Source of the DNA: Dryococelus australis
Taxonomy: Eukaryota; Arthropoda; Insecta; Phasmatodea; Phasmatidae
Length of the DNA: 64,000 bases
Assembly (NCBI GenBank): GCA_029891345.1
Contig: CM056997.1
Location: 217,266,712-217,330,711 of the forward strand
Direction of reading: 5' to 3'
The notes under the pieces were generated by a model. It was not told the DNA's origin. It ran no database searches and was given only the letters and a program-made list of their open reading frames with translations. A program made the translations under genes and the position numbers. Every line of letters begins with the position of its first letter. The stretch's first letter is position 1. This document shows, piece by piece, positions 1 through 11,242 of the stretch.

Positions 1-165
1 AGTCTTCCATCTTGATCAGGGGGAAGCTGGTAAAGGTCAACTGTATCATTTGCAGGTTCGAAGCCTGGTTCAGAGTCATCAGAATCGGCTAGATTCATGA
101 AATACTCTACTACTTCTTCCAGTTATTCGAATGTCTTACCATGTTGAATTCTTCGAGACATTGTA
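1..165 (-). pseudogene. piggyBac-like transposase, N-terminal fragment at window edge
   Basis: Read on the minus strand, a frame starts with MSRRIQHGKTFE, meets one in-frame TAA, and continues in the same frame through an acidic stretch (ADSDDSEPGFEP) to LPPDQDG before leaving the window. A short basic start followed by an Asp/Ser/Glu-rich region and an L-P-P-D motif is typical of the N-terminus of piggyBac (PGBD-type) transposases in arthropods. The DDD catalytic domain would lie left of position 1. The stop codon argues for a dead copy, although a start downstream of it cannot be excluded. No TTAA-flanked terminal repeat was identified upstream. Family assignment is from motif memory only. 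Confidence 0.5.
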
Positions 166-1331
166 ACGCTAGCATTTCTTGTTCCGAGTCCACAACAGAA
201 CATAATAAATCTTTCCTTCTGAGTAGCAGTCACCTTGTAACTCCCTACACAATCACTAAGACAGCCCAATGGAAACCTTCTAGTAATGTTAGCTTGCGAA
301 GAATAAACCTTCAGATAAGCCATATTATTTTACATTTTCCTGCTGCTGAAGATTGTGCAAGCCTTGGTTCAAAGAGTCACGTTATTCATGTTATGTATAT
401 GTACGTACTTGTGCCTTTATTCTAAAAAACCAAGTAAGTTGTTAACAGAGCAGGTGTGTGTGTGCTGGTGATAAGTGTGGTATCTATTTCCTGCCAGATA
501 AAATTGAGTGAATAGATCGCTGGACCATACTCGCATGACTACACAATGGACGAGCTGCCTACTCTATCTCTGCCGACACAAAAACTTCATATGACACGCT
601 AATGTTCCCAACTGAGAACAACAAAAGGTTTTTATATCGTAACTTAACCAAATGTTTAATTAATTGTTGTTATATTTTTATTTAATACGCAGCAATATGT
701 GTAATGAATTCTTCGATTTTATTGTGGAGAGTATATTGGAAAATAAGTGTTTCATATTTTTTTTGTACAAATTAGGTGCAGAGCGAACAAAAAAAGGCTA
801 GGTACTACACAAAAGAATGTGTATAACACATAATTATAGAATTACAGAACGTTTTACTTAAATGTATGTTCATATACCATTGACTCATAAAATATGAGTA
901 AAGCTCAGTACTCTTCAAACATGTGTGATAGCAGCATTTATAATTGTTATTCCGAAATGGGAACAATGACAGGTTAAAGGACTCAAGAATATTGACTCAA
1001 GAGTATTCCATGGCAGGTCAAATACATCGTAAACAACTACGCAGGGTAACAAATAGGTACGAGGTGTTATAGTCCAGCTTGTATTTTAAAATGCATCTGT
1101 GAATTTTTCCTGTTTTGATTTATTACGTATATTAAGACAATTTCTGGACTGAAACTTGGAAATGTTTATGAAATTACTTCTAATAACTATTGGACCATTT
1201 TGCCACCACTCACTTAAATAGTATTTCTCTGTGTGCCAGCCACTCTTTCACTGAGAAAGACGATATTTTATACTGAGAAAAATACTTACTTGCACAAATA
1301 AGTTACGTTAATAATATATTGTTATCTATAT
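166..1331. other. AT-rich DNA, nothing recognised
   Basis: No coding pattern, tRNA-like sequence or clear repeat was seen. Short open frames on both strands near 123-425 look like chance frames over the piggyBac flank. Confidence 0.5.
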
Positions 1332-2206
1332 ATAGAGGAAAATAAAGTATTCAAAATTTTGCGAGGAGGAAGTATGCACCAAAACAAGAAAAAATGTCTA
1401 ATAAACATGGGTCAAAAACCCATACTGTAAGAGCTTTGAGCACTTGTTCACCATCGCTACAGAAGGTGCTTAATATGACATCCATTCATAGCAATGCATC
1501 CTTGAACTTTACGTTGTACATAGTCACGCACCCTTTGAAACACTCCTGGTAGGTCTAGGATGTGCTTAAAGTCATTGAAGATGCGTTTCTGTAATGGATG
1601 TACATCATTGATGAGGGATGCATACACCAAAGCCTTCAGGTGACCCCGCAACCAGAAAACCAAGGGATTAAGGTCAGGGGAACGTGTAGGCCAACTTACT
1701 GTACTTCCCCGACCAATCCATCGCCCATTGCATGTCTGTGTTAGGTGATCTCGGACATTTTGGGGGAAATTGGCCGGTACTCCATCATGCATGAACCACA
1801 TGTCTAGCCTTTGAAAGTGTGGCGCACCCTCCAGCAAGACAGGCAATTCGTTTACTAAGATATCACGATACATTGCACAATTCAATCTGTTTGGTAGTAA
1901 GTAATGTCGAATTCGTCTATCGCTAATAGTTCCTGCCCATACATTGATTGGAAATCGATGCTGATGCCTTGCTTCTTCAACTGCATGAGGATTTTCTTGA
2001 GCCCATATATGTGTATTATAGAAATTATTAATCCCAGCTCGCATTATCGATATATGCAGTTTCACAGTAGCGATGGTGAACAAATGCTCATAACCGTTAA
2101 GGTACGGGTTTTACGACCCATGTTTATTATACATTTTTTACTTGTTTTGGTGCATACTACATCCCCGCAAAATATGTAATACATTTATTTTAATTTCCAA
2201 CATAGG
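1332..2206 (-). mobile_element. mariner/Tc1-superfamily element with long terminal inverted repeats
   Basis: The left end (about 1341-1461) and the reverse complement of the right end (about 2073-2190) match over roughly 110-120 bp. Shared blocks include AGTATGCACCAAAACAAG, ATAAACATGGGTC and CACTTGTTCACCATCGCTAC (one mismatch on the right). Between them is a transposase frame on the minus strand. The element is only about 0.87 kb, shorter than a full mariner. Outer limits are uncertain, and an expected TA target duplication is only suggested by AT-rich flanks. Confidence 0.8.
1457..2083 (-). CDS. mariner-like (DDE/D) transposase, C-terminal catalytic part
   Basis: This is an uninterrupted 208-codon frame. 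It has the hallmarks of an arthropod IS630/Tc1/mariner transposase catalytic domain: NVWAGTISD near residue 48, WFMHDGVPANF near residue 96, and SWPTRSPDLNPLVFWLRGH near residue 130, followed by DYVQRKVQGCI. Counting from the Asp of HDG to the Asp of SPDLNP gives 36 intervening residues. The N-terminal helix-turn-helix half (about 130-170 residues in relatives) is absent, because the frame starts inside the right inverted repeat. It therefore probably cannot bind its own ends. The stop lies at the inner edge of the left repeat. The frame is intact, but the product would be a truncated, likely inactive protein. Confidence 0.85.
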   Translation of the reverse strand: MFTIATVKLHISIMRAGINNFYNTHIWAQENPHAVEEARHQHRFPINVWAGTISDRRIRHYLLPNRLNCAMYRDILVNELPVLLEGAPHFQRLDMWFMHDGVPANFPQNVRDHLTQTCNGRWIGRGSTVSWPTRSPDLNPLVFWLRGHLKALVYASLINDVHPLQKRIFNDFKHILDLPGVFQRVRDYVQRKVQGCIAMNGCHIKHLL

Positions 2207-2590
2207 CAAAAACAGGGTTTGGTGCCACAAATAGAGAATTTCGACGTTGAGAGATGTGCACCTCATGTGTTGTTATATATACAGCGTGCTTAGGCAACAT
2301 GTGTACAAACTTGGGTACGTCATTCGTTACCAGAAAAGAGGAAGACTGATACAGGACACCCATGGTCCATATCAAATAATGTCTGTAGCGGCCCCTAAAG
2401 TCGGGGGGCGACAAGCATATTACGTTGGATATTAGGCCAATTTATTGCGTTAGAGGAGCACACAAATTGGTTTAGGGATTAATTAATCCAATATCTTGGA
2501 TACAGGGACACTATGGTCCGTCGTACACACTTCCATCATGTAAATAATAAGGGTTCGCACCCTTCGATTTTATGCAACATTTACACTGTC
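2207..2590. other. Unassigned spacer
   Basis: Open frames exist on both strands at 2190-2435 but neither is recognised. The stretch with ACAGGACACCC near 2352 could be leftover sub-terminal sequence of a mariner-type element. This is speculation. Confidence 0.3.
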
Positions 2591-3152
2591 AGGTTAAAGT
2601 GATTGTGGATACCATTGGATGAAGCAGGACGTCGCAGTTAGCAAACAAGCCTCCCTAGTTGCAACTCTCTTGGACCCACCGTTTCCGGTTAAATCGCAAA
2701 CGATAGGTACAGTGGTAGCAATATAATTGCTTGGTGAGTAGGCAACCATTACTGCACGCGGAGTAATGCAGCGGGGATTCCCCGCCGAATGAGTGAAGAG
2801 ATTTTGGCGTCTCGTAACAGCGAGGTCTTGAGAGCCGGTGAGGGTGATTGAGGGGAGTATGGAGCAGTGCTGGAATAAATGGGCGGGACAAACAGGAGAT
2901 CCGCGAGAAAACCCAACGACCAGCGGCATCGTACGAAACGACGTGTAACAACGTTCATTATACCACCAACGTGTGTTTAAGCACGGTGCATTATGTGCTG
3001 CCTACTCACCAGGCCATGGCCTTGTTACCACTGTTCCCTTCGTTTCCATTTGACACGAAAACTGTGGGTCCGAGGTAATTGCAACTATGGGGGCTTATTT
3101 GCTAATTACGACGTATTGCTTCTTCCAATGGTATACATAATCACTTTAACCT
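2591..3152. mobile_element. Foldback/MITE-like element with arms of about 155 bp
   Basis: Positions 2591-2750 and the reverse complement of about 2998-3152 align along their whole length. Shared blocks include AGGTTAAAGTGATT at the outer end, ATACCATTGGA, and GGTGAGTAGGCA at the inner end. The arms differ at many sites, so the element is old. The loop (about 2757-2990) contains a SINE fragment. No transposase and no certain target-site duplication were seen, so the superfamily is unknown. Confidence 0.75.
2760..2948 (-). repeat. SINE family A fragment (tRNA head missing)
   Basis: Reverse-complemented, this matches the body of the SINE at 28384-28680. Shared pieces include the GATCTCC(T/C)G block, the CTCAAGACCTCGCTGTT block and the CTCATTC 3' part. 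The tRNA-like promoter head is lacking (5'-truncated). It sits between the arms of the surrounding foldback element. Confidence 0.7.
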
Positions 3153-3805
3153 CGCGGCGTGAATATTTCATGTAACCAAAGTGTTAGTTATTATCGTGTA
3201 ACAATGGATTTTTTTTCAGCTATTAACGGAAACGCTTAAGCTAGCACGCAGATTTTCTTTATTTTGCTTGCGGACTCCAATATAGGTGTGTTTTCAGAAA
3301 ATGAATGTAAGCATCTTAAATTCCCATCTGCAGCTATCGTTGTTCAGTTCAGATTTAGACGCCGCTCCAAGTACTAGAACAAAACACTACACTAAACAAC
3401 AGCCACTATTGACGGTTGAACATAATACTAAAAGTTTGCAACGAATCGCAATCGGAAGCATGCACCAAATACCTCGTTCTTCCGTCCCTTCAGGGTAAAC
3501 AAACACAAACATTTTTTTTGCACGGAAATTGTACAGTAAATACAGTCAGGAGGCGGTGAAACAACAACTCAATCCATGTCACGTGTGAAAGATAACACCT
3601 GAAAAGTTCGAACATTCAATTATATTTTTGATCGAATATGCAAATTATTTTCGAACAAAAGAATCTTTTACAACAGATTGTATACTTTATCACTACACAT
3701 TCTTACAAAAAGAAGGTTACACCAATTTTTCACAATAGACCCCAAACAAAACGCTGTTGATAAAATATTATTTATACAAAACGCTGTAAATAAAATATTA
3801 TTATA
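3153..3805. other. AT-rich DNA, nothing recognised
   Basis: No gene, RNA or element was identified in this stretch. Confidence 0.5.
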
Positions 3806-3809
3806 TTAA

Positions 3810-3889
<80 letters not shown>

Positions 3890-3892
3890 TTA
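3806..3892. repeat. (AT)n microsatellite inside a palindrome
   Basis: About 34 AT units are flanked by the inverted pair TAAGAAAATTA and TAATTTTCTTA. The whole 87 bp is self-complementary and could extrude as a cruciform. Confidence 0.95.
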
Positions 3893-4328
3893 CCGTTAGG
3901 TAGTCCTATTTTCCTGGTAAACACCAAGTATGGACATCGACGTAAACTCGTTGTAAACGATGTTCAGGATATTTGGTTACGTGTTTCTTACAACCGTCAG
4001 AAGTTTCGGAGATAATTTCAACAATAACTTAATTTGCAACTAATTCTTATCAAAGACCGAAACACATTTTACAACAAACGCAATGGATAAATTTCCGGTG
4101 GCAAGATAAATATTGATAATAATGAAGGGACTGGAAATAACTAGACTTATCTTCAAATAATGCAAATGGGTTTAGGGGTGTACGAATATAATTACTTAAA
4201 TGTATAGTGCCTATTTTGTGGATGTCTAATCTTTTGGTTGTTTTAATTATATAGCATACAATGTACAATTTGGTTTAAGGAAAATACGATAAATAGTAGT
4301 AGACACAAGCGACTCTATACCGAACAAC

Positions 4329-4331
<3 letters not shown>
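3893..4331. other. AT-rich DNA, nothing recognised
   Basis: No gene, RNA or element was identified between the two AT microsatellites. Confidence 0.5.

Positions 4332-4388
<57 letters not shown>
4332..4388. repeat. (AT)n microsatellite
   Basis: A perfect AT dinucleotide run bounded by GGATAT and ATATCC, so again the whole tract is palindromic. Confidence 0.95.
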
Positions 4389-5822
4389 TAGAAAAACACA
4401 TTCATATTTGCCTATGTTTATTTTTAAATGATGACTGCGAAATTCAGTTTCTTATGTTCTCGCACGTTTAATAAAATAAGACAGCCAATGCTATTAATGT
4501 GAATATACAGATGAGGTGGAGTTCAGAGAACACACGACGTGAGGTGATTCCGTATACTAAATAAGTCGAAAAATCACTTTCTACCTAAACTGAATTCTAA
4601 GGAAGATATGAGCCTTTGAAAATTGAGACATTAAAGCAAACACGCGCTCACCCACGCACGCACACGCACACACGCACACACGCTATGCTAGGGAAATTAT
4701 TTTGTTGATTTAAGATTTGTTATAATGTTCTTCTTAAATAAAGCTACACCAGTTGGAAATAACAAAATTTTTTTTATTAGGAACAATCAGTAAAATAGAG
4801 CCTTACAAATTCATTCTGAAAGTAGCTTCCTTGACAGAGTGATGTGAAACGGTAAGGGCTCCAGAATTATTTAAGATTTATGTCTGCAGACTTGTCAAAT
4901 GGAAATAATTTGAAACGACTATATATGAAAAGAAGAAAGGTTAAATAATATTTGATAAACTGACGCTTAGAAGAAAATAACTCTTACAGGAAAATAACTA
5001 GAGTCATGAATATGATTGGGTGAGTGGAAACCGACTAAGATTGACAATAAGACGATGAATGTTGGACGACGGTTTCGAAAGGCAATAGTTCCAGGACCAG
5101 GTGACGTCCCCATTCAAATCAACGGAATAGAACGCCGTCTAGAGTTCGGGGGAACATCGACCCACATCATCGACGTCCAGTGTTCAAGTCCTGGGTTCGA
5201 CGCCGGGAGTCCTGGTTTGCAGAGCGACGTCAGAGTGTCTATCAGCCTGTAGGATAGCACACAGCGGAACGGTGGAGCTAAGCTATCAAACAGTTCATCG
5301 TCATATAAGTGTTAGCATGCCCGAGCAGCTAAATAAGTGTTTACACCTTTTTTTTAACGCACTATTAGTCCTGGTGATTTTGGCAAATGTGCGATGCCAG
5401 TTCTTCTGACTGGTGTACTGGTGGTTTAAACTTCTAATAGTAATTTTAGGATAAGTTTACTAATTCCAACGTTTAGAGTTTAAAATATTAAGTTATTTGT
5501 AGAACCTTATTAGGAGAGTTGGTTCACACAAGGATAATAACTTATTCGATCAATGATCTTGAATTTTACTAAATATATTTCACATAACAGAAATTGAATA
5601 CTGTGATTACTAAAAACTTGTTCAAATATTAGTTGCCATATGGAATTTTTAGGGGTTTTCATATAGACTCATAATTTATTCGTTGGTTCTCTTTTTGGAA
5701 CATTTTAACAGAAATTCTATTCCCCATACCCTAGTCATACCGACATGTCCGTATATTATACAACTCGTTTGATATATTTGCATACACCAACTTTCAAATA
5801 ATCGTGTAGCTGTCATAGGTGT

Positions 5823-5824
<2 letters not shown>
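4389..5824. other. Mostly featureless AT-rich DNA
   Basis: Apart from the CA/CG tract at 4639-4684, nothing is recognised. A GC-richer patch at 5016-5252 is open for 78 codons and contains GGGTTCGACGCCGGGAG, which resembles a Pol III B box. No matching A box was found, so it is not called a SINE. Confidence 0.45.
4639..4684. repeat. CA/CG-rich simple repeat
   Basis: An irregular run of CACG and CACA units. Confidence 0.85.
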
Positions 5825-5872
<48 letters not shown>

Positions 5873-5874
5873 TA
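5825..5874. repeat. (AT)n microsatellite
   Basis: An AT dinucleotide run with one AAT interruption near its right end. Confidence 0.95.
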
Positions 5875-8800
5875 GCATGTGATGTGACACTAAATTATAA
5901 CTCTTTGGAAATGGTTTCATGCTTTCGGAATCTTTAAGGTTAGAGCGAACTCTCATGAATATCTCACTCCGTAATGAAAATATCAGGCGTGGCCACCATC
6001 TTGTTGCAGCCAACATTTTTACCTTCAGATATGATGAGTGTGAGTTGCTGGTTTGTTGAGCAGTCTTTAACAAAAGTGGTCGTCTTGTTGCAACTGCTCA
6101 GAACCCGCCGTTGTTGAGAAAGGAAAAACATGTCTTCGGCTTCCTTGATGCAGTGCCTAGTACGTAAGCTATGCTACGACATGGTTACAGTTTGTGGCAC
6201 AGGCGATTGCGGTGAACATTTTCAACTCTCACTGTAAACAACATGTGCTATGCAGGTAACGAACGACTGTCGTCACTCACATTATATAATTATCGTGTAC
6301 CACTCCTTCAACCCGGGAAATTGACAAGAAATTAAGGAAGCTAAAAATTTGTTATAATTGCTACAAAAGCTTATATAACTTGTGGTTAAGCTCGCTATTC
6401 TCTTCGAAAGAATACATATTGCTCACCATTCTGATTTGTATTTTTGTGATAGCAAATTGAAAGTAAGATCGTTCTTTAAGCAGTTTATATATATTGTTAA
6501 ATCTCAGCAAAATATTTTTTATTATAAATTATGAGAGATTGGTTATGGTAGTACTCTGTTGGACTAACAATTTTTACTTTCGCAACTTCGCTGTTTTTAA
6601 TTAATTTAAATGTATGACTAATGATTTTATCTTAAAATTAGTTTTCATAATATTTTTAAAATCTCCGTCACGAAGTCTTTCAAGATTAATGTATTTAATC
6701 AGTATCAATTAATTCATGAGCAATGAAAAAGTATGTCTTATTACATAATCGGGATGCCAAGAAAAAATGACATGTATCTCAAAAATAGTCAAATTGGCGT
6801 AATATTCTGAAGGGAAAATATTTTTGGCAGTAAAATATTTTAAGCGAAATTTTTTTTAAAGATTTTAGTAACGAATTTATGATAATTTACATGATCCTTG
6901 AACTTTTAAGTCTTGGGATTTTCCCACTGTTTCATTATGTATCCTTCTGGTGCATTACACTCCAATTCCGCAGGGAGTACGCATAATGAATAGCTGTGGG
7001 CATGTGGCCGGTGAAGACTCTTTACCACATTTCTCCCTTACCCGAACGTTTACTTTCCATTTCCCACCATTTTCCTTCTGAGAAATGTCCTCTTCTTCGT
7101 GCTACCGACTTTTGCAATGTCATCTGTTACTCACTTTCATGTTCATTGCTTCAGATTCTTGACGATGGATACAGCGTGCCTTGCAAAGACAGTAGTCGCA
7201 GTATTTTTACACTTCTTTAATGAAACCTTTGAAAAATCGTCCTGTGTATGACGCCTTTGGTTGTTTGCCAGATATGTAATTTGTCGGAACCTTTTTATAA
7301 TTGTCTTAAAACAAAAGTATTGTATTTATGTCTAAATATGACTTTTACTTATATTTAATGTGGAATTTATAACAATAAATTTATAATTCATACGAATAAA
7401 AACCGGGAGAAAAATGGTGCTTTGGTATTGACTAGTAAGATATGTAAAATATAATTGAAGTGAGTGCGTATAAATACTGTGTGTTGCCTTTTGGTGTAAT
7501 TTTATAGAACTAGTTCATCTTTGTTGGCCTGAGTAGGAGGATAAACCGAAAGAAGTACTTGAGCAGGGTCTCAGAAAAGTTAGTAATAACAATGAATGAA
7601 CTATAAATGAAATGGTGCTGCGTTTCATAAACTATCCAAAAAATTTAGTAAATGAAGGGCCACAAGTCTGTTCTTGGATTTTTTTTTTTTTGCGAAAATG
7701 TTTCCAATTATACAGAGGAATGCATCAAGTTTTTAAAAAAAGTCTTAATTTTATGACAATTTTTTTAATTTTATCGCTTGGATGATACATCACAGCAATT
7801 AAAATTTTAATTTGTAAACTCTTGCATCTTACGCGATATCGTGCGTAAGATTTATTGCTTCAAAGTTTCTATATATTTTTAATAGAAGGTTTCAATTAAC
7901 AATGATAGTAAAATAAGGAGTATATATATTTTTGTTAAAATTGTGTTGATTAGTAAAACTTAAAAAAAAAAAATCGAGTAAATTAGCTTTTCATTTACAA
8001 ATTACTGTTTAATATTACTGAATTTTGTATCGGGAGGATTATTACAATAGTAATAACATATTTTTCTCGCTTTATCTTCTATACTCATCGCTGAATATTT
8101 TGAGAAAACAGACAATAACGAAGGCACTGACACTTTTCAGGAGAGTTTTGAAAGGTGTGTAAGACGTAGGAGAAACATGATACGAACCAGAACAACAGCG
8201 TGAAGGAGAAACCGATAATTACTGCAGCGTGACTGTCCTTGATCATGACATACGTTGGAGGCGCCAAGCCATTCGGATCCCACCGCCCAGCACAAGTAGT
8301 CATCTGTGTGTGATGAATCCTCTTAATTAAGTTATTACGCGCGTTAGGTATTTACAAGTGGATACGTGAATAGTTCATAATCGTAAAAACTTTTTCTGAA
8401 TGGTCCAATGAGGACACAGTGGGGCTCATCGCCCAGACAAGCAAATGCAGTGTGCAAATAATACACTGAAATATAATGCCTACTAGAATGTTTTCACAAC
8501 GTACCGTTGTTAGTTTTCATACTTGAACCAGATTCATTAGGGTTTTCGGAGAAATTTTATTTTCTTCTAGAACCGGAAATACACTATATTAAATAAAGAT
8601 GAAAAATTCATCAATAAGTGACCAACTACCATTACAAATATTGTTCTTTTAAAATTTTCTGAAGATTACTCTATGGTTATATTACACCCATGATCGTTGG
8701 TATCATCAAATTAAAATTCTCATATCTACTAAATTGACAAATAATTACTGTTATGAATTGCTTCAGCAATTTAGTTCGCCATTGCATCTGATTCTCTCGA

Positions 8801-9584
8801 AACGACATACATGAAAGATGCACAAGAATGAAACCCAAGACATGTCATGCTCAAAGCCCCATTTCATCAATTTTACTGTAGTAAAATTTTATGCAGAAGG
8901 AAGAATTTCCGCTTATGGGGCATTTTTATATTTTTAATAGCTACACTGAGATACAAAACAAAATGTTTCTATAAAAAATTATTCCTAGAAGCGGCACTCG
9001 AACAGCTTGACTATACAAACGATAACAATATGATAATGCAGTATTAACTGTATTGATATATTCATAGCTAATTGATTCCGTAAACACTGTCTTTAAGCAG
9101 AATATAATTGCTCTAAAATTATGAATGGAATAAATAAGAGGTCAATTGTTGGTGCAAATACACGTATAAATAATTCGAAGTTAAACATTCTATTTTGGCG
9201 TTTGTAAGGCACCTTTGGTATTTATGTAGTTCTTTTTTCATAAATTTACGAAATTAATAACACAGATTTATCCAAACTGCCAGTGTTTTCATGTTGTTTT
9301 TTCCACCTGCTTTACTTTCCACTAGAGAAAATTGGTTTTATCTTTCTTGGTTTTTAAAATGCCATCATCATTGATTTCATGTTACGTGAAGCAACTAAAG
9401 TGAAAATTTTACTTGGAAATAAGGGCATAAAAACTTAAACTTCAAAAGGCACACATCTGAGCGATCGTACACTTACACTATCTGATAAAATGTAGCCAAG
9501 CACCCATGCTAAACTGTCCTTTGAGTGATCTTCGGATACAATGCCCAGTAATGGACATTAACATGGGGCGAAGAGTATAGTAAG
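5875..9584. other. AT-rich DNA, largely featureless
   Basis: No element or confident gene is seen over 3.7 kb apart from the possible exon at 8085-8303. A small perfect inverted repeat (ATCTTACGC ... GCGTAAGAT) lies at 7826-7851. Confidence 0.45.
8085..8303 (-). other. Possible host exon with a membrane segment
   Basis: A 72-codon minus-strand frame is GC-richer than its surroundings and uses many C/G-ending codons. It contains a hydrophobic run (AAVIIGFSFTLLFWFVSCF, about residues 27-45) that could span a membrane, followed by a Cys-rich tail. The bases just upstream on the minus strand end in CATCACACACAG, a plausible splice acceptor, directly before the ATG. A convincing donor site was not found and the family is not recognised. 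It may equally be a chance frame. Confidence 0.25.
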
Positions 9585-9830
9585 TGATGTGGGTTGTTAG
9601 GTTCTGGTGTGGAGTCGCTGTTCCAGTTCATCCCAGAGACGTCTGATGAGATTGAGGTCTCAGCTCTGGACTGGCCAGTTATTTTCCGCAAACCTATTGT
9701 CCATAAACTACACATGAACAGCCAGTGCTATACATTACTTCGAACATTTCCATGCTGAAACACACAGTTATGATCTTCTGACTGTTCTGCAATAGACAAT
9801 ACGTAGCGGCCATAATGTCCTCTCAACCAC
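9585..9830 (-). pseudogene. Tc1-like transposase remnant
   Basis: On the minus strand the conceptual translation gives EDHNCVFQH, then FAENNWPVQS, a stop, DLNLIRRLWDELEQRL. This is the C-terminal catalytic block of Tc1-like transposases (consensus WPaQSPDLNPIE.LWDeLe). The Pro of SPD has become a stop and the catalytic Glu of NPIE reads Arg. At least one frameshift separates the FQH block from the later block. No terminal repeats were found. It is clearly dead. Confidence 0.8.
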
Positions 9831-10027
9831 CCACCTGTTACGTATCCTGTAGTATTACGAGATGTTAAAGACAGTTCACGGTTAATTATGAATTTTGAAA
9901 GCCCGGCTTAAGCTCTACTTTTAAGCACATTGTATGCACTTCCACCATATGTAAAATTATCATTCACATTGGCCACAAGTAAAATGACCAATTTGAAAGT
10001 AAACAAGGCCCAAATGGCATGCTACCT
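9831..10027. other. Spacer, nothing recognised
   Basis: A short AT-rich gap between the Tc1 remnant and the SINE. Confidence 0.4.
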
Positions 10028-10172
10028 GGACTGAATTAGAACTCGCCGGCCAACGGCATCTTCCGCCAAGATTCTCAATTGCAAAAATCCGGGGGTGGTC
10101 CAGCTGGGTATTGAACCCAGTATACCTTGGGGGAGGCGAGCAATCTAACCGCTTGGCCACCGGGTCCCGCAA
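10028..10172 (-). repeat. SINE family A copy (3'-truncated)
   Basis: Reverse-complemented it reads a tRNA-like head with an A box (GGTGGCCAAGCGGTTAGA) and a B box (GGGTTCAATACC). The family-specific body start follows (GGATTTTTGCAA, then GATGCCGTTGGCCGG). It matches the copies at 18800-19055 and 28384-28680 and ends shortly after the GATGCCGTTGG motif. Confidence 0.75.
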
Positions 10173-11242
10173 TGTGTTAGTGGCCAATGAACAAACAGCT
10201 AGAGCTAGATCTTTGGGGCACAGCCAAGTATAGCTACTGAATTTGCGAAATTTTTCACTTCTAGTTATGGTTCATCAAATGTTAGGAGAACCACCCCAGA
10301 AAACTAGGCAGACAATATATACAAAATGGGGACGAATTAAACTGACAAACTTAGTGTGGTGATTCTGTATGCAAAATAATGTGGGTAGTATATGGGTCAC
10401 TTATTAGCCTACATAAACTGAATATTTAGGTAGACATGAGTACGTGAAAATGGTGGCGTATGGCCAGTTACAACAGGAGTGCAATCTTGGTTAATTAGGC
10501 TAACTGCTCAAATAACCAGAGTCAAACATTCATAGTTCGTGGTGGTAAAACATACAATAAAAGGGTGGCCACAACTTTTATTTTCTTTCATCACGTGGGA
10601 GGTAGAATATTTTAATGGGAGTTTGTTCTTTGGTTGAACATTCGAATAACATAAACACATGCTCCAAGTATTGTATCATAATTTCATTTTTTTTCTATAT
10701 TTCGCAGAAATATAGTTAAATAAGAATTTATATGTATAACTTATGAGCCTACTTTCCTCTATATAAGTGCAGACAATTTTTACTTGAGATCTCACAAGCT
10801 TAGATGGTAGGTAGGCCTTGATGTCTCATTGATAGCAATATAATGAGAGGTGGAATGAGAAACATACACAACAATACCGAGACAATAACAAATACACACT
10901 TGCCCTACTCGGGACTCCAACACAGAAAATCTCTTAAAAATAAGCTTGTAAGTTTTAACTACATATCTGTGGTAGAATCTGGGGCACTAACTTTAGATGT
11001 AATAAGTCTGTTGTTTTAAATTGTACCTAGTAGGATTCACTTACCTACAATATTTCTATGGCATTCACTTAGAAAAGATGTGTTTGAGAAACTTAAAACA
11101 CGTAAGTTTACATTGCCTACAGAAGTGAGAAATCTCCGCACCAGTATTACCCTGTTGTTAAGTATTCGCACATCAGTTAGCATATCGGCGAACACGGTCG
11201 CTAGTGGTTCATATTTGAGTTCTGGCAAAGACTCCACTGAAG
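10173..11242. other. AT-rich DNA, no confident feature
   Basis: Near 10895-10925 there is weak likeness to the B-box part of the SINE at 24440-24597 (CCCTACTCGGGACTCC), too short to call. On the minus strand 11037-11261 is open for 74 codons directly downstream of the acidic-repeat frame, after a polypyrimidine tract ending TTCCTTAG. It could be a following exon ending at TTGTAG/GTAAGTG, but it is not recognised. Confidence 0.4.

Noticed and set aside
5016..5252. SINE with a B-box-like GGGTTCGACGCC
   Set aside because: No A box at the right distance and no second copy in the window.
7826..7851. Operator-like inverted repeat ATCTTACGC/GCGTAAGAT
   Set aside because: An isolated short palindrome in AT-rich DNA with no gene nearby; chance is a sufficient explanation.
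10850..10925. Second copy of SINE family C
   Set aside because: Only about 30 bp around the B box resembles 24440-24597; the rest does not align.
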